Shown: positions 45,549-52,503 of the stretch, piece after piece
Layout of the letters: each line of letters begins with the position of its first letter
How positions within the stretch are numbered: position 1 is the stretch's first letter
NCBI RefSeq assembly: GCF_017316025.1
Contig: NZ_JAFLVT010000008.1
Location: 310,001-374,000 of the forward strand
Reading direction: 5' to 3'
DNA from: Candidatus Enterococcus myersii
GTDB taxonomy: Bacteria; Bacillota; Bacilli; Lactobacillales; Enterococcaceae
DNA length: 64,000 nucleotides
Position numbers and translations under genes: made by a program
Notes under the pieces: model-generated
What the model saw: only the letters and a program-made list of their open reading frames with translations
What the model was told of the DNA's origin: nothing
Databases searched by the model: none

Positions 45549-46422
45549 TGATCTTCATGCAGATATCAATCGTTTTACAACGGAAGATTTAGCACAGTTA
45601 TTGTCCGTTTTAAAAGAAAAAAAAGCAGATCGGCTCCATTTTGCCGGTGATTTGGCCAACAAAGTGGAAAAAGCACAAGCAATTGTCGCCTATTTTGAGC
45701 AATACTTACCGACTACTTTTAATTGGGGCAATCATGAAATGGCAGATTTAACTGCTGCAGAAATTGAAGATTACCCCAATCCAGCTTTTTTAAATCAGAA
45801 AGCTTTAGCTTTAAATCAAAAAACAGTTTTAGTGGGCTATAATGGGTGGTATGACTATCGTTTTTCAACGCTAAAAGATAAAGAAAAAATCGAAGCGATC
45901 AAGCGGCTTTATTGGTATGACCGCGTGATTAAACGAGAAGAAAGTGATCAAAAAGTAGATGCGCAATTGCAAAAACGTTTAAAAAAATTATTAGATGCTT
46001 TAAAAAAAGCCGATAAAAAAGTCATTTTAGCAACGCATTTTGTTCCTAAAAAGGAATTTATTGTCTATCAAACAGATCCCAAATTAAAACGTTGGAACGA
46101 GTTAAACGCTTTTTTGGGTTCAGAAAAATTAGGAGAGCTTTTAGATCACTATGATAATCTTGAACAAGTGGTTTTTGGGCATACCCATCGTCGCTTTGAT
46201 GATAAAAAAATAAATGGGACACGCTATAGCTGCCGTCCTTTTGGCTACTTTTTTGAATGGCAGCTGACACGAGAGTTTGTTTTAGAAAATCAATTAGTGG
46301 AAGAATACAACCCGATGAAATTGCGAGGCGTATTAAAAGCTCATGAAGCCCAGTTTAAAGAATATCAAAAGCAACATTTAAAAAGCGAATTTGAACAAGC
46401 CGTCACCATGATTGACTATTAA
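45526..46422 (+). CDS. Metallophosphoesterase
   Basis: The 298-residue protein has the calcineurin-like phosphoesterase motifs: VVSDLHADINRF near residue 6, FAGDLANK near 40, NWGNHEM near 68, ATHFVPK in the second half and FGHTHRRFDD near residue 215. The substrate is unknown. Two adjacent ATGs occur at 45523 and 45526; AGGTGG fits the second slightly better. It starts inside the iron-sulfur family gene, so the two are coupled. Confidence 0.87.
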   Translation: MGKLAVVSDLHADINRFTTEDLAQLLSVLKEKKADRLHFAGDLANKVEKAQAIVAYFEQYLPTTFNWGNHEMADLTAAEIEDYPNPAFLNQKALALNQKTVLVGYNGWYDYRFSTLKDKEKIEAIKRLYWYDRVIKREESDQKVDAQLQKRLKKLLDALKKADKKVILATHFVPKKEFIVYQTDPKLKRWNELNAFLGSEKLGELLDHYDNLEQVVFGHTHRRFDDKKINGTRYSCRPFGYFFEWQLTREFVLENQLVEEYNPMKLRGVLKAHEAQFKEYQKQHLKSEFEQAVTMIDY

Positions 46423-46474
46423 AAAAGTAGTACCAAAACAGCCTGATAAAGGGCCTTTTGGTACTACTTTTTAT
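46421..46474. terminator. Bidirectional terminator between phosphoesterase and glpF
   Basis: AAAAAAGTAGTACCAAAA pairs with TTTTGGTACTACTTTTT around a GC-containing loop. The flanking A and T tracts serve both converging genes. Confidence 0.92.
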
Positions 46475-46497
46475 TTGTTGTAATGATTCAAGTAAGA

Positions 46498-47229
46498 TTA
46501 TAAAAATAAACCTTTGTATAATAAAATTGCAACGATACTTGCTAAAATTGGTGCTAAAACGGGTACCCAGGCATAGTCCCACTGGGAAGAACCTTTATAT
46601 TTTAAAGGTAAAATACTGTGAAGAATTCGAGGCCCTAAATCACGAGCAGGGTTTAAACCAGGCCCTGTTGGTCCACCTAATGACGCAACCAAGGTCCAAA
46701 CTAGAAAACCTAAAGCAAAATGAGCAGTTCCTAAATTATTTTGGAAAAATGGTGCTTTGGTAATTCCGATCGCTCCAAAGAATAAAATAAATGAACCAAA
46801 AAACTCATTTACAAAACCGTTTAATTTTGAACCAACACTGTTAATCGTTGAAAATGTTCCCAAAACATGATTGGTATCTTCTGTTTGATCGTAGTATGGT
46901 TTATAACACGCTACGACGATTAATTGTCCCACAATGGCACCAAGCATTTGCGCTACGATATATGGCAAAACTTCGCTCCAAGGGAACATGCCGGCAACAG
47001 CTAAACCAATTGAAAAAGCTGGGTTGATATGGTTACCGCTGATAGAGCCAAACATCATGGCAGGGATCATAACCCCACACCCATAACCAACAGCAATTAA
47101 CATCCAGTCACTGCCGTACCCTTTTGTTCCTTTCAAGTCGACGTTTGCAACAGCGCCGTTACCTAGCATAATTAAAAAAGCTGTACCGACAAATTCGGCT
47201 GCTAGGCGTGTCATTAGTGAATAATCCAA
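46498..47229 (-). CDS. glpF: Glycerol facilitator / aquaglyceroporin
   Basis: GlpF is a six-helix MIP channel for glycerol uptake. Two half-helix NPA motifs are visible: GNHINPAFS in the first half and GPGLNPARDLGPR in the second. The aspartate after NPAR is typical of glycerol rather than water channels. I chose TTG 47229 (MDYSLMTRLAAEF, 243 aa) since GAGGAGG lies eight bases upstream; ATG 47214 is an alternative. No glycerol kinase gene lies beside it in the window. Confidence 0.9.
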   Translation of the reverse strand: MDYSLMTRLAAEFVGTAFLIMLGNGAVANVDLKGTKGYGSDWMLIAVGYGCGVMIPAMMFGSISGNHINPAFSIGLAVAGMFPWSEVLPYIVAQMLGAIVGQLIVVACYKPYYDQTEDTNHVLGTFSTINSVGSKLNGFVNEFFGSFILFFGAIGITKAPFFQNNLGTAHFALGFLVWTLVASLGGPTGPGLNPARDLGPRILHSILPLKYKGSSQWDYAWVPVLAPILASIVAILLYKGLFL

Positions 47230-47517
47230 ATAAAAAACCTCCTCAAATTTTTGTTTGCGTTTAAAATAAGTGCAAAAAAGTAAGCTAAAAAACTCAAACA
47301 TTACTATAAAAACAGATTTTATTTAAAAAGACAAATGATAACACTTCTGATAATTTCTGAAAAAATGCTGTTACATTATTATTAAGATTATTACAATTAT
47401 TTTAATAGTAATCATAGAAAGTGTTTTCTATTGCGTCATATCAAGGGTTTTGCTAGAATAAAAGACAAGGATTGAATAACATCCTAATTATTTTATTCCG
47501 AGTAGGAGGAATTATTA
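47230..47517. promoter_or_regulatory. Divergent control region of glpF and HU gene
   Basis: This AT-rich 288-base region contains the palindrome ATAGAAAGTGTTTTCTAT at 47414-47431, which resembles a degenerate cre site. A promoter for the HU gene follows: TTGCGT at 47431-47436, a 17-base spacer and TAGAAT at 47454-47459. The palindrome touches the -35, so a bound protein would hinder HU transcription or act on glpF. Confidence 0.6.
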
Positions 47518-47790
47518 ATGAACAAAGCAGATTTAATTTCAGCTGTTGCTGAAAAATCAGGGGTTACAAAAAAAGACGCGACTGCTGTCTTGGCTGCCAT
47601 CATCGATACTGTTGAAACAACATTGAAGTCAGAAGAAAGCGTACAAATTATGGGCTTTGGTACTTTTGAAACACGTAAACGTGCTGCACGTAAAGGTCGC
47701 AACCCACAAACTGGTGAAGAAATCGAAATTCCAGCATCTGTTACACCAGCTTTTAAACCAGGCAAACAATTAAAAGACGCTGTAAAATAA
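47518..47790 (+). CDS. hup: DNA-binding protein HU
   Basis: HU is the abundant 90-residue nucleoid protein that bends DNA as a dimer. All family landmarks are present: [37 protein letters not shown] (given by its ends), and [27 protein letters not shown] precedes the ATG. It is the last chromosomal gene before the prophage. Confidence 0.97.
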   Translation: MNKADLISAVAEKSGVTKKDATAVLAAIIDTVETTLKSEESVQIMGFGTFETRKRAARKGRNPQTGEEIEIPASVTPAFKPGKQLKDAVK

Positions 47791-47800
47791 AACTGCTTTA

Positions 47801-47832
47801 GGAAGCCTGTAATATCGGGCTTCCTTCTTTAT
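47801..47832 (+). terminator. Terminator of the HU gene
   Basis: GGAAGCC and GGGCTTCC around TGTAATATC, followed by TTCTTTATTT, lie ten bases after the HU stop codon. Confidence 0.9.
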
Positions 47833-47853
47833 TTATCATCAATACATAATCTA

Positions 47854-47874
47854 AAAGGGGCAATAAAGGGGCAA
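47854..47874. repeat. Tandem AAAGGGGCAA repeats, probable integrase arm sites
   Basis: Two copies of AAAGGGGCAA at 47854-47863 and 47865-47874 repeat with an 11-base period, one helical turn, right beside the integrase stop codon. This is how arm-type binding sites of tyrosine integrases are arranged at attL. The core crossover site is not identifiable without the other end. Confidence 0.65.
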
Positions 47875-47878
47875 CTTG

Positions 47879-49030
47879 TCAAAGCCCTATCTCTGTAAGC
47901 TTGGATGTAATGTCTGCTTTCATCTGTTTGGTGACGTGAGTATAGATTTTAGTCGTGATGTCAGAATCCTCGTGGCCGACGCGCTCCATGATTGCTGTAA
48001 GTTGTATGCCGTTTTCTGCTAATAGGGATACGTGCGTGTGGCGGAAGATGTGCGAAGTTAGCGTTTTGTGTGCAAGACCTACACGCTCCCCAGCTCTTAC
48101 TAGCGCACGATTAAATGATGAGTATATCATTGGTGTGCCGTTTTTGGTGACAAATACATACTCACCTGGCAAGTAGCCGTTGCGTGTCAGACTGTCTAAT
48201 TTATTTTCGTCGATTGATCTCTCCACCAGATTAATACATCTTGGTGTCAGGTTGATTGTCCGATTACTCATCAGTGTTTTTGGAGGGCCTTTCCTAGCTG
48301 CACGAAATCCGTTCCCGTAGTCTATTGTCCCGGTGATAGACGCGCTAGAAAAGTCTTCGCTAAAGTCTTCCGGCGTCAATATGACGGCTTCTCCTATTCG
48401 GCATCCTGTTAAATACATAAATTCTGCAAGCCTACCCACACGATAGGTAGAGGGCCTGCGGTAGAGTTCTTTAATTAGTTTTTCAGCCTCGTCTTTTTCT
48501 AAGTATTTATTTTCAATTTTTTCCCGAGCTGCATCATCTTTTTTTGAGTAGGAAATTTGTACTTTATCAAGAGGGTTTTCTTTGATATAACCCATACGAT
48601 ACGCATATTTAAACACGCTATTTAGTTGAGACTTGATACTTGATACATAATCATTTGAGTAGTCTAAGCCATCAAAAAAAGTTTGAAAGAGTTTAGTATC
48701 CGCATTTTTTGCCAACGTCTCTTTGTCGATTTTTTTAAAGATGATCTTCTGTTGGGCCTTGTATGCACGTATAGTAGAGGGCCGTATCCGATGCACTTTT
48801 TGATGGTGACTAAACCACTCTTCCACAAGATTGTGGAGGTTGATATCGGACAAGGTGGCCATCTCTTCGGCTTTGCCAATTTTCTCATCAAGTAATTTCT
48901 GTGCTTTTTTCTGCGCTTGCTTACTGTCGCTAGTCAGTATCACCGACTTACGTTTGTACTTTTCCGTATACGGGTCCTTGTAGCGCTCAATATATTTAAA
49001 TCTACCGTCTGCTAATGTCTCAATCCACAT
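47879..49030 (-). CDS. int: Phage tyrosine integrase
   Basis: The 383-residue recombinase has an N-terminal arm-binding domain (about 1-60), a SAM-like core-binding domain (about 62-165) and the catalytic domain. The catalytic residues are visible in CRIGEA (Arg), HIFRHTH (His-x-x-Arg), VGHEDS (His) and TKIYTHV (Tyr). The length and domain plan match Tn916/phage-type integrases of Gram-positives. It faces the HU gene, and its stop codon lies five bases from the arm-type repeats. Confidence 0.95.
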   Translation of the reverse strand: MWIETLADGRFKYIERYKDPYTEKYKRKSVILTSDSKQAQKKAQKLLDEKIGKAEEMATLSDINLHNLVEEWFSHHQKVHRIRPSTIRAYKAQQKIIFKKIDKETLAKNADTKLFQTFFDGLDYSNDYVSSIKSQLNSVFKYAYRMGYIKENPLDKVQISYSKKDDAAREKIENKYLEKDEAEKLIKELYRRPSTYRVGRLAEFMYLTGCRIGEAVILTPEDFSEDFSSASITGTIDYGNGFRAARKGPPKTLMSNRTINLTPRCINLVERSIDENKLDSLTRNGYLPGEYVFVTKNGTPMIYSSFNRALVRAGERVGLAHKTLTSHIFRHTHVSLLAENGIQLTAIMERVGHEDSDITTKIYTHVTKQMKADITSKLTEIGL

Positions 49031-49145
49031 TGTTTATCACTCCTATTTTTGATAAAATAGGCATAGCTAAATAAGCCTATTATAGGTCTTTATTTTTTGC
49101 ACATCCTTTTAGCTTGCAGGCGGGGGTGTGTTTTTATATTTATGA
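49031..49145. other. Gap before the first small lysogeny gene, with hairpin
   Basis: CACATCC near 49100 pairs with GGGTGTG near 49127, allowing one G-U pair, and TTTTTATATTT follows on the + strand. No rightward gene precedes it, so it may belong to a short transcript. Nothing else is evident here. Confidence 0.45.
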
Positions 49146-49179
49146 TGATATAATTGGTTGTAGATAAAACCAACCAATT
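49146..49179 (+). promoter_or_regulatory. Extended -10 promoter with 9-bp inverted repeat
   Basis: TGATATAAT at 49146-49154 is an extended -10. AATTGGTTG (49152-49160) and CAACCAATT (49171-49179) are perfect complements at the expected transcription start, just before the AGGAGG site of the next gene. It may be a repressor operator or a 5' hairpin near the ribosome binding site. Confidence 0.65.
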
Positions 49180-49193
49180 AGGAGGCGAGATAA

Positions 49194-49379
49194 ATGACTG
49201 AAACAACCTTGACTGTTAAGGAATTAATTGAAGAACTATCAAAACTAGAACAAGATATGCCAATAATTTTTGCTCCCTGCGGGTGGTATGAAACCGAGTT
49301 ATTCAAAGACGAAATAATTGAACACGCAATTATTTCATATTCAACTTATAATGGGCATCACTACAAATTTACGATTTAA
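49194..49379 (+). CDS. Small prophage protein (61 aa), unknown
   Basis: A 61-residue acidic protein (TVKELIEELSKLEQDMPIIFAP...), preceded by TTAGGAGGCGAG. The start resembles small proteins of unknown function found near phage and plasmid genes. It is transcribed opposite to its lysogeny-side neighbours, from its own promoter. Its end overlaps the opposing gene by 11 bases. Confidence 0.7.
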   Translation: MTETTLTVKELIEELSKLEQDMPIIFAPCGWYETELFKDEIIEHAIISYSTYNGHHYKFTI

Positions 49380-49857
49380 ACCAATCAAACGCGTTTTCAA
49401 TCAGTTCTCGGTATGTTAGGAAAATCACCTTATTTTTTCTGGAGAAACTGGTGTTAAAGTGTTTTAGAATAGGCTCTTCCCACCAGATGTCATAATCACA
49501 TTTTTTGCCAAATGGAGGTTCTTCGTAGCAAATTGGAAAATACACTGGAACAGGTTTAGTGTGTAGCGGTCTTTTTATTGCATCTATAAAGATTGGTCCA
49601 GTATACATATCCATTAGATTTATATTTTCGGGAGCGTATGATATAAATGACTTCTTGTCAACGTCAACTAATTCAATTAGAATCGTCCCGCGCCGTTGAT
49701 GATAAAATAGAGTACGTAAATAAGGCGCAGCCATTTTTATTCTCGAAGGTTTGCCAGAATCATATAGCTTGCACGCCTCACAAATAAAATCGAGTTGTTC
49801 ATGAAAAGCGTCTATCAATTGGTCTTCAGTTTTAGGAATTCGAGATGTATTTGACAT
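49369..49857 (-). CDS. Uncharacterised prophage protein (162 aa)
   Basis: I do not recognise this soluble 162-residue protein. It has many aromatic residues (YDIWWEEPILKHF, YFPICYEEPPFGKK) and two cysteines. AAAGGAG precedes the ATG. Its start faces that of the next gene across a 16-base gap that contains both ribosome binding sites. Location between integrase and repressor is typical for lysogenic-conversion or superinfection-exclusion genes, but a role cannot be assigned. Confidence 0.72.
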   Translation of the reverse strand: MSNTSRIPKTEDQLIDAFHEQLDFICEACKLYDSGKPSRIKMAAPYLRTLFYHQRRGTILIELVDVDKKSFISYAPENINLMDMYTGPIFIDAIKRPLHTKPVPVYFPICYEEPPFGKKCDYDIWWEEPILKHFNTSFSRKNKVIFLTYRELIENAFDWFKS

Positions 49858-49873
49858 TAGGGAGGTCTCCTTT

Positions 49874-50119
49874 ATGAACGAAAATTATATATTGCCGGTA
49901 AACAATCTAGATGATGTTTGGGAACTGCATGAAACAGAAACATTCTACTCAGTTTTCTGTGCAGACAAAAATATAGACGTTGAGATGCTCCGCCACTTAA
50001 TTGATGGAGGCGCGCTAATCGATGTAAGCGATGGAGAATATATTCATTGGCTTCAATTGACTGACGAAGCAAAACTATGGATGCAAAACGTTATAAAATC
50101 AGACGGATTAAAGAGTTAA
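49874..50119 (+). CDS. Small prophage protein (81 aa), unknown
   Basis: This acidic 81-residue protein (NLDDVWELHETETFYSVF, LIDGGALIDVSDGEYIHWLQLTDEAKLWM) has no family I recognise. The C-terminal part looks like a short winged-helix-like segment, but that is weak. GGGAGG lies nine bases before the ATG. It forms a divergent pair with the 162-residue gene. It is followed by a small GC-rich hairpin near 50121-50150 (CCCACAG ... CTATCATGTGGGG). Confidence 0.65.
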   Translation: MNENYILPVNNLDDVWELHETETFYSVFCADKNIDVEMLRHLIDGGALIDVSDGEYIHWLQLTDEAKLWMQNVIKSDGLKS

Positions 50120-50150
50120 GAAACCCACAGCCACGCTATCATGTGGGGTT
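50120..50150. terminator. Hairpin between converging small prophage genes
   Basis: ACCCACAGCC and ATGTGGGGTTG near 50124-50150 can pair as CCCACA/TGTGGG. No long T-tract follows, so the call is tentative. Confidence 0.4.
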
Positions 50151-50151
50151 G

Positions 50152-50640
50152 CTACTCTATCCCTATTTCATCATTAATGATTTCTTCCATCTCTTTATAA
50201 TCGTCATAATTATAGACAATCAATTTAGAAAATCCAGTTATATAAGAATCGATACCACTAAAGATATAATCAGTTTCTTCTGATGTCATAGGGCGTTTTT
50301 CTTCATTTGCTCTTTTGACACTTGATAGAACGCTATACTCATTTTCATTTGAAATCAGTAAAGTTTCTATTTGATCGTATAGGTCGTTGTTTGTATCTAT
50401 TTTCTCGAATTCATCTAATAGGCTAATCGCATCGCTTGTAACCTCCACATCATCGTAATCTGATGAATTATTGAATTCGCTCAAAGAAGATAATAATTTT
50501 GTAATCTTTTTTTCTACTCGTTCAATGTTGTTAACGTGTTGTTCTTCGACTTCTACACCTTGATACTTTATTGTATCAACCGAAGAACACGCTGTTAGCA
50601 ACAAAATTCCAATCAACAAACTTAACGCCACTTTTTTCAT
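50152..50640 (-). CDS. Prophage-encoded lipoprotein (162 aa)
   Basis: The protein has a lysine start, a hydrophobic segment and a lipobox LLTACSS near residues 14-20, so the mature form is anchored on the outer face of the membrane by its cysteine. The rest is acidic and helical, with no family I know. Lipoproteins in the lysogeny module of Gram-positive phages often block DNA entry by related phages (for example Ltp of phage TP-J34); this role is inferred from location only. GAGGGG precedes the ATG. Confidence 0.8.
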   Translation of the reverse strand: MKKVALSLLIGILLLTACSSVDTIKYQGVEVEEQHVNNIERVEKKITKLLSSLSEFNNSSDYDDVEVTSDAISLLDEFEKIDTNNDLYDQIETLLISNENEYSVLSSVKRANEEKRPMTSEETDYIFSGIDSYITGFSKLIVYNYDDYKEMEEIINDEIGIE

Positions 50641-50648
50641 TTCTGCCC

Positions 50649-50750
50649 CTCATTTCTGATATAATAATTGTATACAGTGAACCTCAGAAATGAGTAACCT
50701 CATTCATTTTGGTAAGCACGCCTGTCTGTGGAGGAGGGGCGTGTTTTTTA
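50649..50750 (+). promoter_or_regulatory. Inverted repeat, extended -10 and hairpin upstream of the lipoprotein gene
   Basis: CTCATTTCTGA (50649-50659) and TCAGAAATGAG (50684-50694) are perfect 11-bp complements. Between them, TGATATAAT at 50657-50665 is an extended -10 reading rightward. CACGCC near 50716 pairs with GGCGTG near 50738, followed by TTTTTTATTT. Together they could produce a rightward RNA of about 75 bases antisense to the 5' region of the lipoprotein transcript. Confidence 0.5.
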
Positions 50751-50757
50751 TTTGCTA

Positions 50758-51576
50758 TTAAATGCCTAACAATTCTTTCTTTTTAGCGTCAAACTCTTCT
50801 TGCGTTAAGATACCAGCATCTAATAATTCTTTGTACTGTCTAATCTCTTCGATTGGTGAGACAGCTTCAGCTTCGTAATTGATTTCTGGCTCGACTGATA
50901 TTTTTTCGTTAGCCATTTGTTGCTCGGGTCTTTCCATGGCTATTGCTTCAGAAGTAAAACGCAGGGCATTTATCTCTTTTGCAATCGAAGTGTTACATTT
51001 AATTGATTCTCGCTTAACTCGTTTATCGTCTTTTTCGACAAAGACAAGATAGGCAGTTGTATCAATTTCTTCTTGAGTTGATGTGGTTTCCGATTTTCTA
51101 TTCACGTCAGTTTTCTTTTTTCCAGAAGCGCCAACTGCTGCGCCTACTATAGTCCCTGCTGGTCCAAATAGTGACCCGACTGCTGCGCCACCTAAAGTAC
51201 TTCCTTTTTTCCCTTTTTGCTTATCTTGTCCTGTGGTTACAGTAGTAGAGGTTACTTTATATTGAGGACCTGACCACTCAAAACCAACCAAATAATATCG
51301 TTCGCCGGTTAATGATTTAGAAAAGCTAAAATAGTAATAGCCGCGTTCATCAGTGAAAAACTTTAAACCGCCTATTTTGTGTTGTTTATGTTTTTTCAGC
51401 GTTAATTCATCATCGTGTTTTTGTTTGTATTCAGCAGGAGTAGTATTAGGGCGCTTTTCATTGAAAAACGCTAATTCTTCTGTTGTTAATTCTTCACCTC
51501 GATATACCTTAGCGATAATGTCATTGTCCTTTTTGAAATCCGAGCCAACTTTTTTAATCTTGTCAAATAATCCCAA
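50758..51576 (-). CDS. SHOCT-domain prophage protein (272 aa)
   Basis: The protein starts GLFDKIKKVGSDFKKDND and ends with a clear SHOCT domain (PIEEIRQYKELLDAGILTQEEFDAKKKELLGI, given here by its LLDAGILTQEEFDAKK core). The middle contains a glycine-rich stretch (GGAAVGSLFGPAGTIVGAAVG, identified by its GxxxG spacing) that may insert in the membrane. I chose TTG 51576 with GAGGGAAATGAA upstream. SHOCT proteins occur in many prophage lysogeny modules and may oligomerise; no function is established. Confidence 0.78.
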   Translation of the reverse strand: MGLFDKIKKVGSDFKKDNDIIAKVYRGEELTTEELAFFNEKRPNTTPAEYKQKHDDELTLKKHKQHKIGGLKFFTDERGYYYFSFSKSLTGERYYLVGFEWSGPQYKVTSTTVTTGQDKQKGKKGSTLGGAAVGSLFGPAGTIVGAAVGASGKKKTDVNRKSETTSTQEEIDTTAYLVFVEKDDKRVKRESIKCNTSIAKEINALRFTSEAIAMERPEQQMANEKISVEPEINYEAEAVSPIEEIRQYKELLDAGILTQEEFDAKKKELLGI

Positions 51577-51589
51577 TTCATTTCCCTCA

Positions 51590-51663
51590 TTTCTTTGATA
51601 TAATATTTTTATCTTATCTTTATAAACCCTTGCCACAGTTCGCCGCTGTGACAGGGATTATTT
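51590..51663. promoter_or_regulatory. Extended -10 and hairpin between the SHOCT gene and the CI-type repressor gene
   Basis: TGATATAAT at 51596-51604 is an extended -10 on the + strand, in the same sequence setting (CTCATTTCTT before it) as at 50649. CCCTTGCCACAG (51627-51638) pairs with CTGTGACAGGG (51646-51656). On the minus strand this hairpin follows the repressor stop codon by seven bases and is its likely terminator. Confidence 0.55.
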
Positions 51664-52311
51664 TTATAATACGACTACGCCATAGATTTTAAAATCATCT
51701 GTATCAGATATTGATATATCTTCGTACTTTTTATTTAAACTCACGAGCTTGTTGCCTGATAGCTTTTTAACAAACGCTTCATTATTTACCCGGCAGACGA
51801 TTATCTGACCGTCACGCACGTCTGACGTGCCTTTAATAAAGATAACTTGTCCATCTTCAAAAAGTGGGAGCATTGAATCACCGTTTACCTTAACAGCGAA
51901 ATCATGTTCGGGTATCATGCCTTCGTAACTTACTTCGTCCACAATTTCATCTTCTAGCCATTCACCCGTACCGGCAGATACATATCCTCGAATTTCGATT
52001 GTAATTTTCGGACGTTTATTTTGTTCTCTTAATTGATATTCTGCAAAATTGTAAACTTTCGCTTGGCGTTTTTGATCGAGTTGGTTATAGATGGTGAAGA
52101 TTGATTGGGTATTATCTAAACTCATTAAATCTTCCGCTTTCATGTTTAAACCGTCAGCAATTTTGATAACATTTTCTACTTTAGCATTCATCACGCCTCT
52201 CTGTAGGATTGAGCGAACGGTTGTGTACGGTAAATCTATTTTTTCAGCAAAAGTTTTTACATTCCCAAACTTAACTTCTATTATTTCTTTCAAATTATCT
52301 TCTATATTCAT
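51664..52311 (-). CDS. cI: CI-like phage repressor with S24 peptidase domain
   Basis: The 215-residue repressor has an N-terminal XRE helix-turn-helix (about 10-60, FAEKIDLPYTTVRSILQRG) and a C-terminal LexA-like domain. The Ala-Gly cleavage site is in VSAGTGEW near residue 110, the catalytic serine in NGDSMLPLFEDG near 145 and the lysine in NEAFVKKL near 185. RecA-stimulated self-cleavage on DNA damage is therefore expected. ATG 52311 or 52314 both follow GGAGGTGG. It binds the ATACGAATTTTCGTAT-type sites upstream. Confidence 0.94.
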   Translation of the reverse strand: MNIEDNLKEIIEVKFGNVKTFAEKIDLPYTTVRSILQRGVMNAKVENVIKIADGLNMKAEDLMSLDNTQSIFTIYNQLDQKRQAKVYNFAEYQLREQNKRPKITIEIRGYVSAGTGEWLEDEIVDEVSYEGMIPEHDFAVKVNGDSMLPLFEDGQVIFIKGTSDVRDGQIIVCRVNNEAFVKKLSGNKLVSLNKKYEDISISDTDDFKIYGVVVL

Positions 52312-52335
52312 CATGCCACCTCCTTCCATGAATCT

Positions 52336-52364
52336 ATTGTAACATACGATTTTTCGTATATCAA
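52336..52364 (-). promoter_or_regulatory. Repressor promoter (PRM-like) with operator 1
   Basis: On the minus strand TTGATA (52359-52364), a 17-base spacer and TACAAT (52336-52341) form a good promoter for the repressor gene. Operator 1, ATACGATTTTTCGTAT at 52344-52359, fills the spacer, so occupation of it would shut off repressor synthesis. Confidence 0.88.
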
Positions 52365-52382
52365 TAAAAATAGTTGTGGGAA

Positions 52383-52426
52383 ATATGAATTTTCGTATTG
52401 ACTCGATACGAATTTTCGCATATACT
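52383..52426 (+). promoter_or_regulatory. Early promoter (PR-like) with operators 2 and 3
   Basis: TTGACT (52398-52403), a 17-base spacer and TATACT (52421-52426) form a strong rightward promoter. Operator 2 (ATATGAATTTTCGTAT, 52383-52398) touches the -35 and operator 3 (ATACGAATTTTCGCAT, 52406-52421) fills the spacer. Repressor binding here would block lytic transcription. Confidence 0.9.
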
Positions 52427-52468
52427 TAAATCAAGGCAAGCGACATTGCCTTAAAAAAATATCTCACG

Positions 52469-52484
52469 ATACGAATTTTCGTAT
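52469..52484. promoter_or_regulatory. Operator 4, perfect palindrome
   Basis: ATACGAATTTTCGTAT, flanked by G and C to give an 18-bp perfect palindrome (GATACGAATTTTCGTATC, 52468-52485), is the best copy of the operator. It lies downstream of the early promoter and about 20 bases before the cro start, where bound protein would act as a roadblock. Confidence 0.85.
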
Positions 52485-52503
52485 CGAAAGAAGGTGAGGA
52501 TAA

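Noticed and set aside
47854-47874. AAAGGGGCAA repeats considered as the start of a CRISPR or iteron array
   Set aside because: There are only two copies with an 11-base period, placed right at the integrase end; arm-type binding sites explain them better.
50690-50761. Rightward 23-codon frame (MSNLIHFGKHACLW...) within the hairpin region, considered as a type I toxin
   Set aside because: It has no ribosome binding site, runs through the hairpin itself and lacks the hydrophobic helix expected of Fst or TxpA-type toxins.
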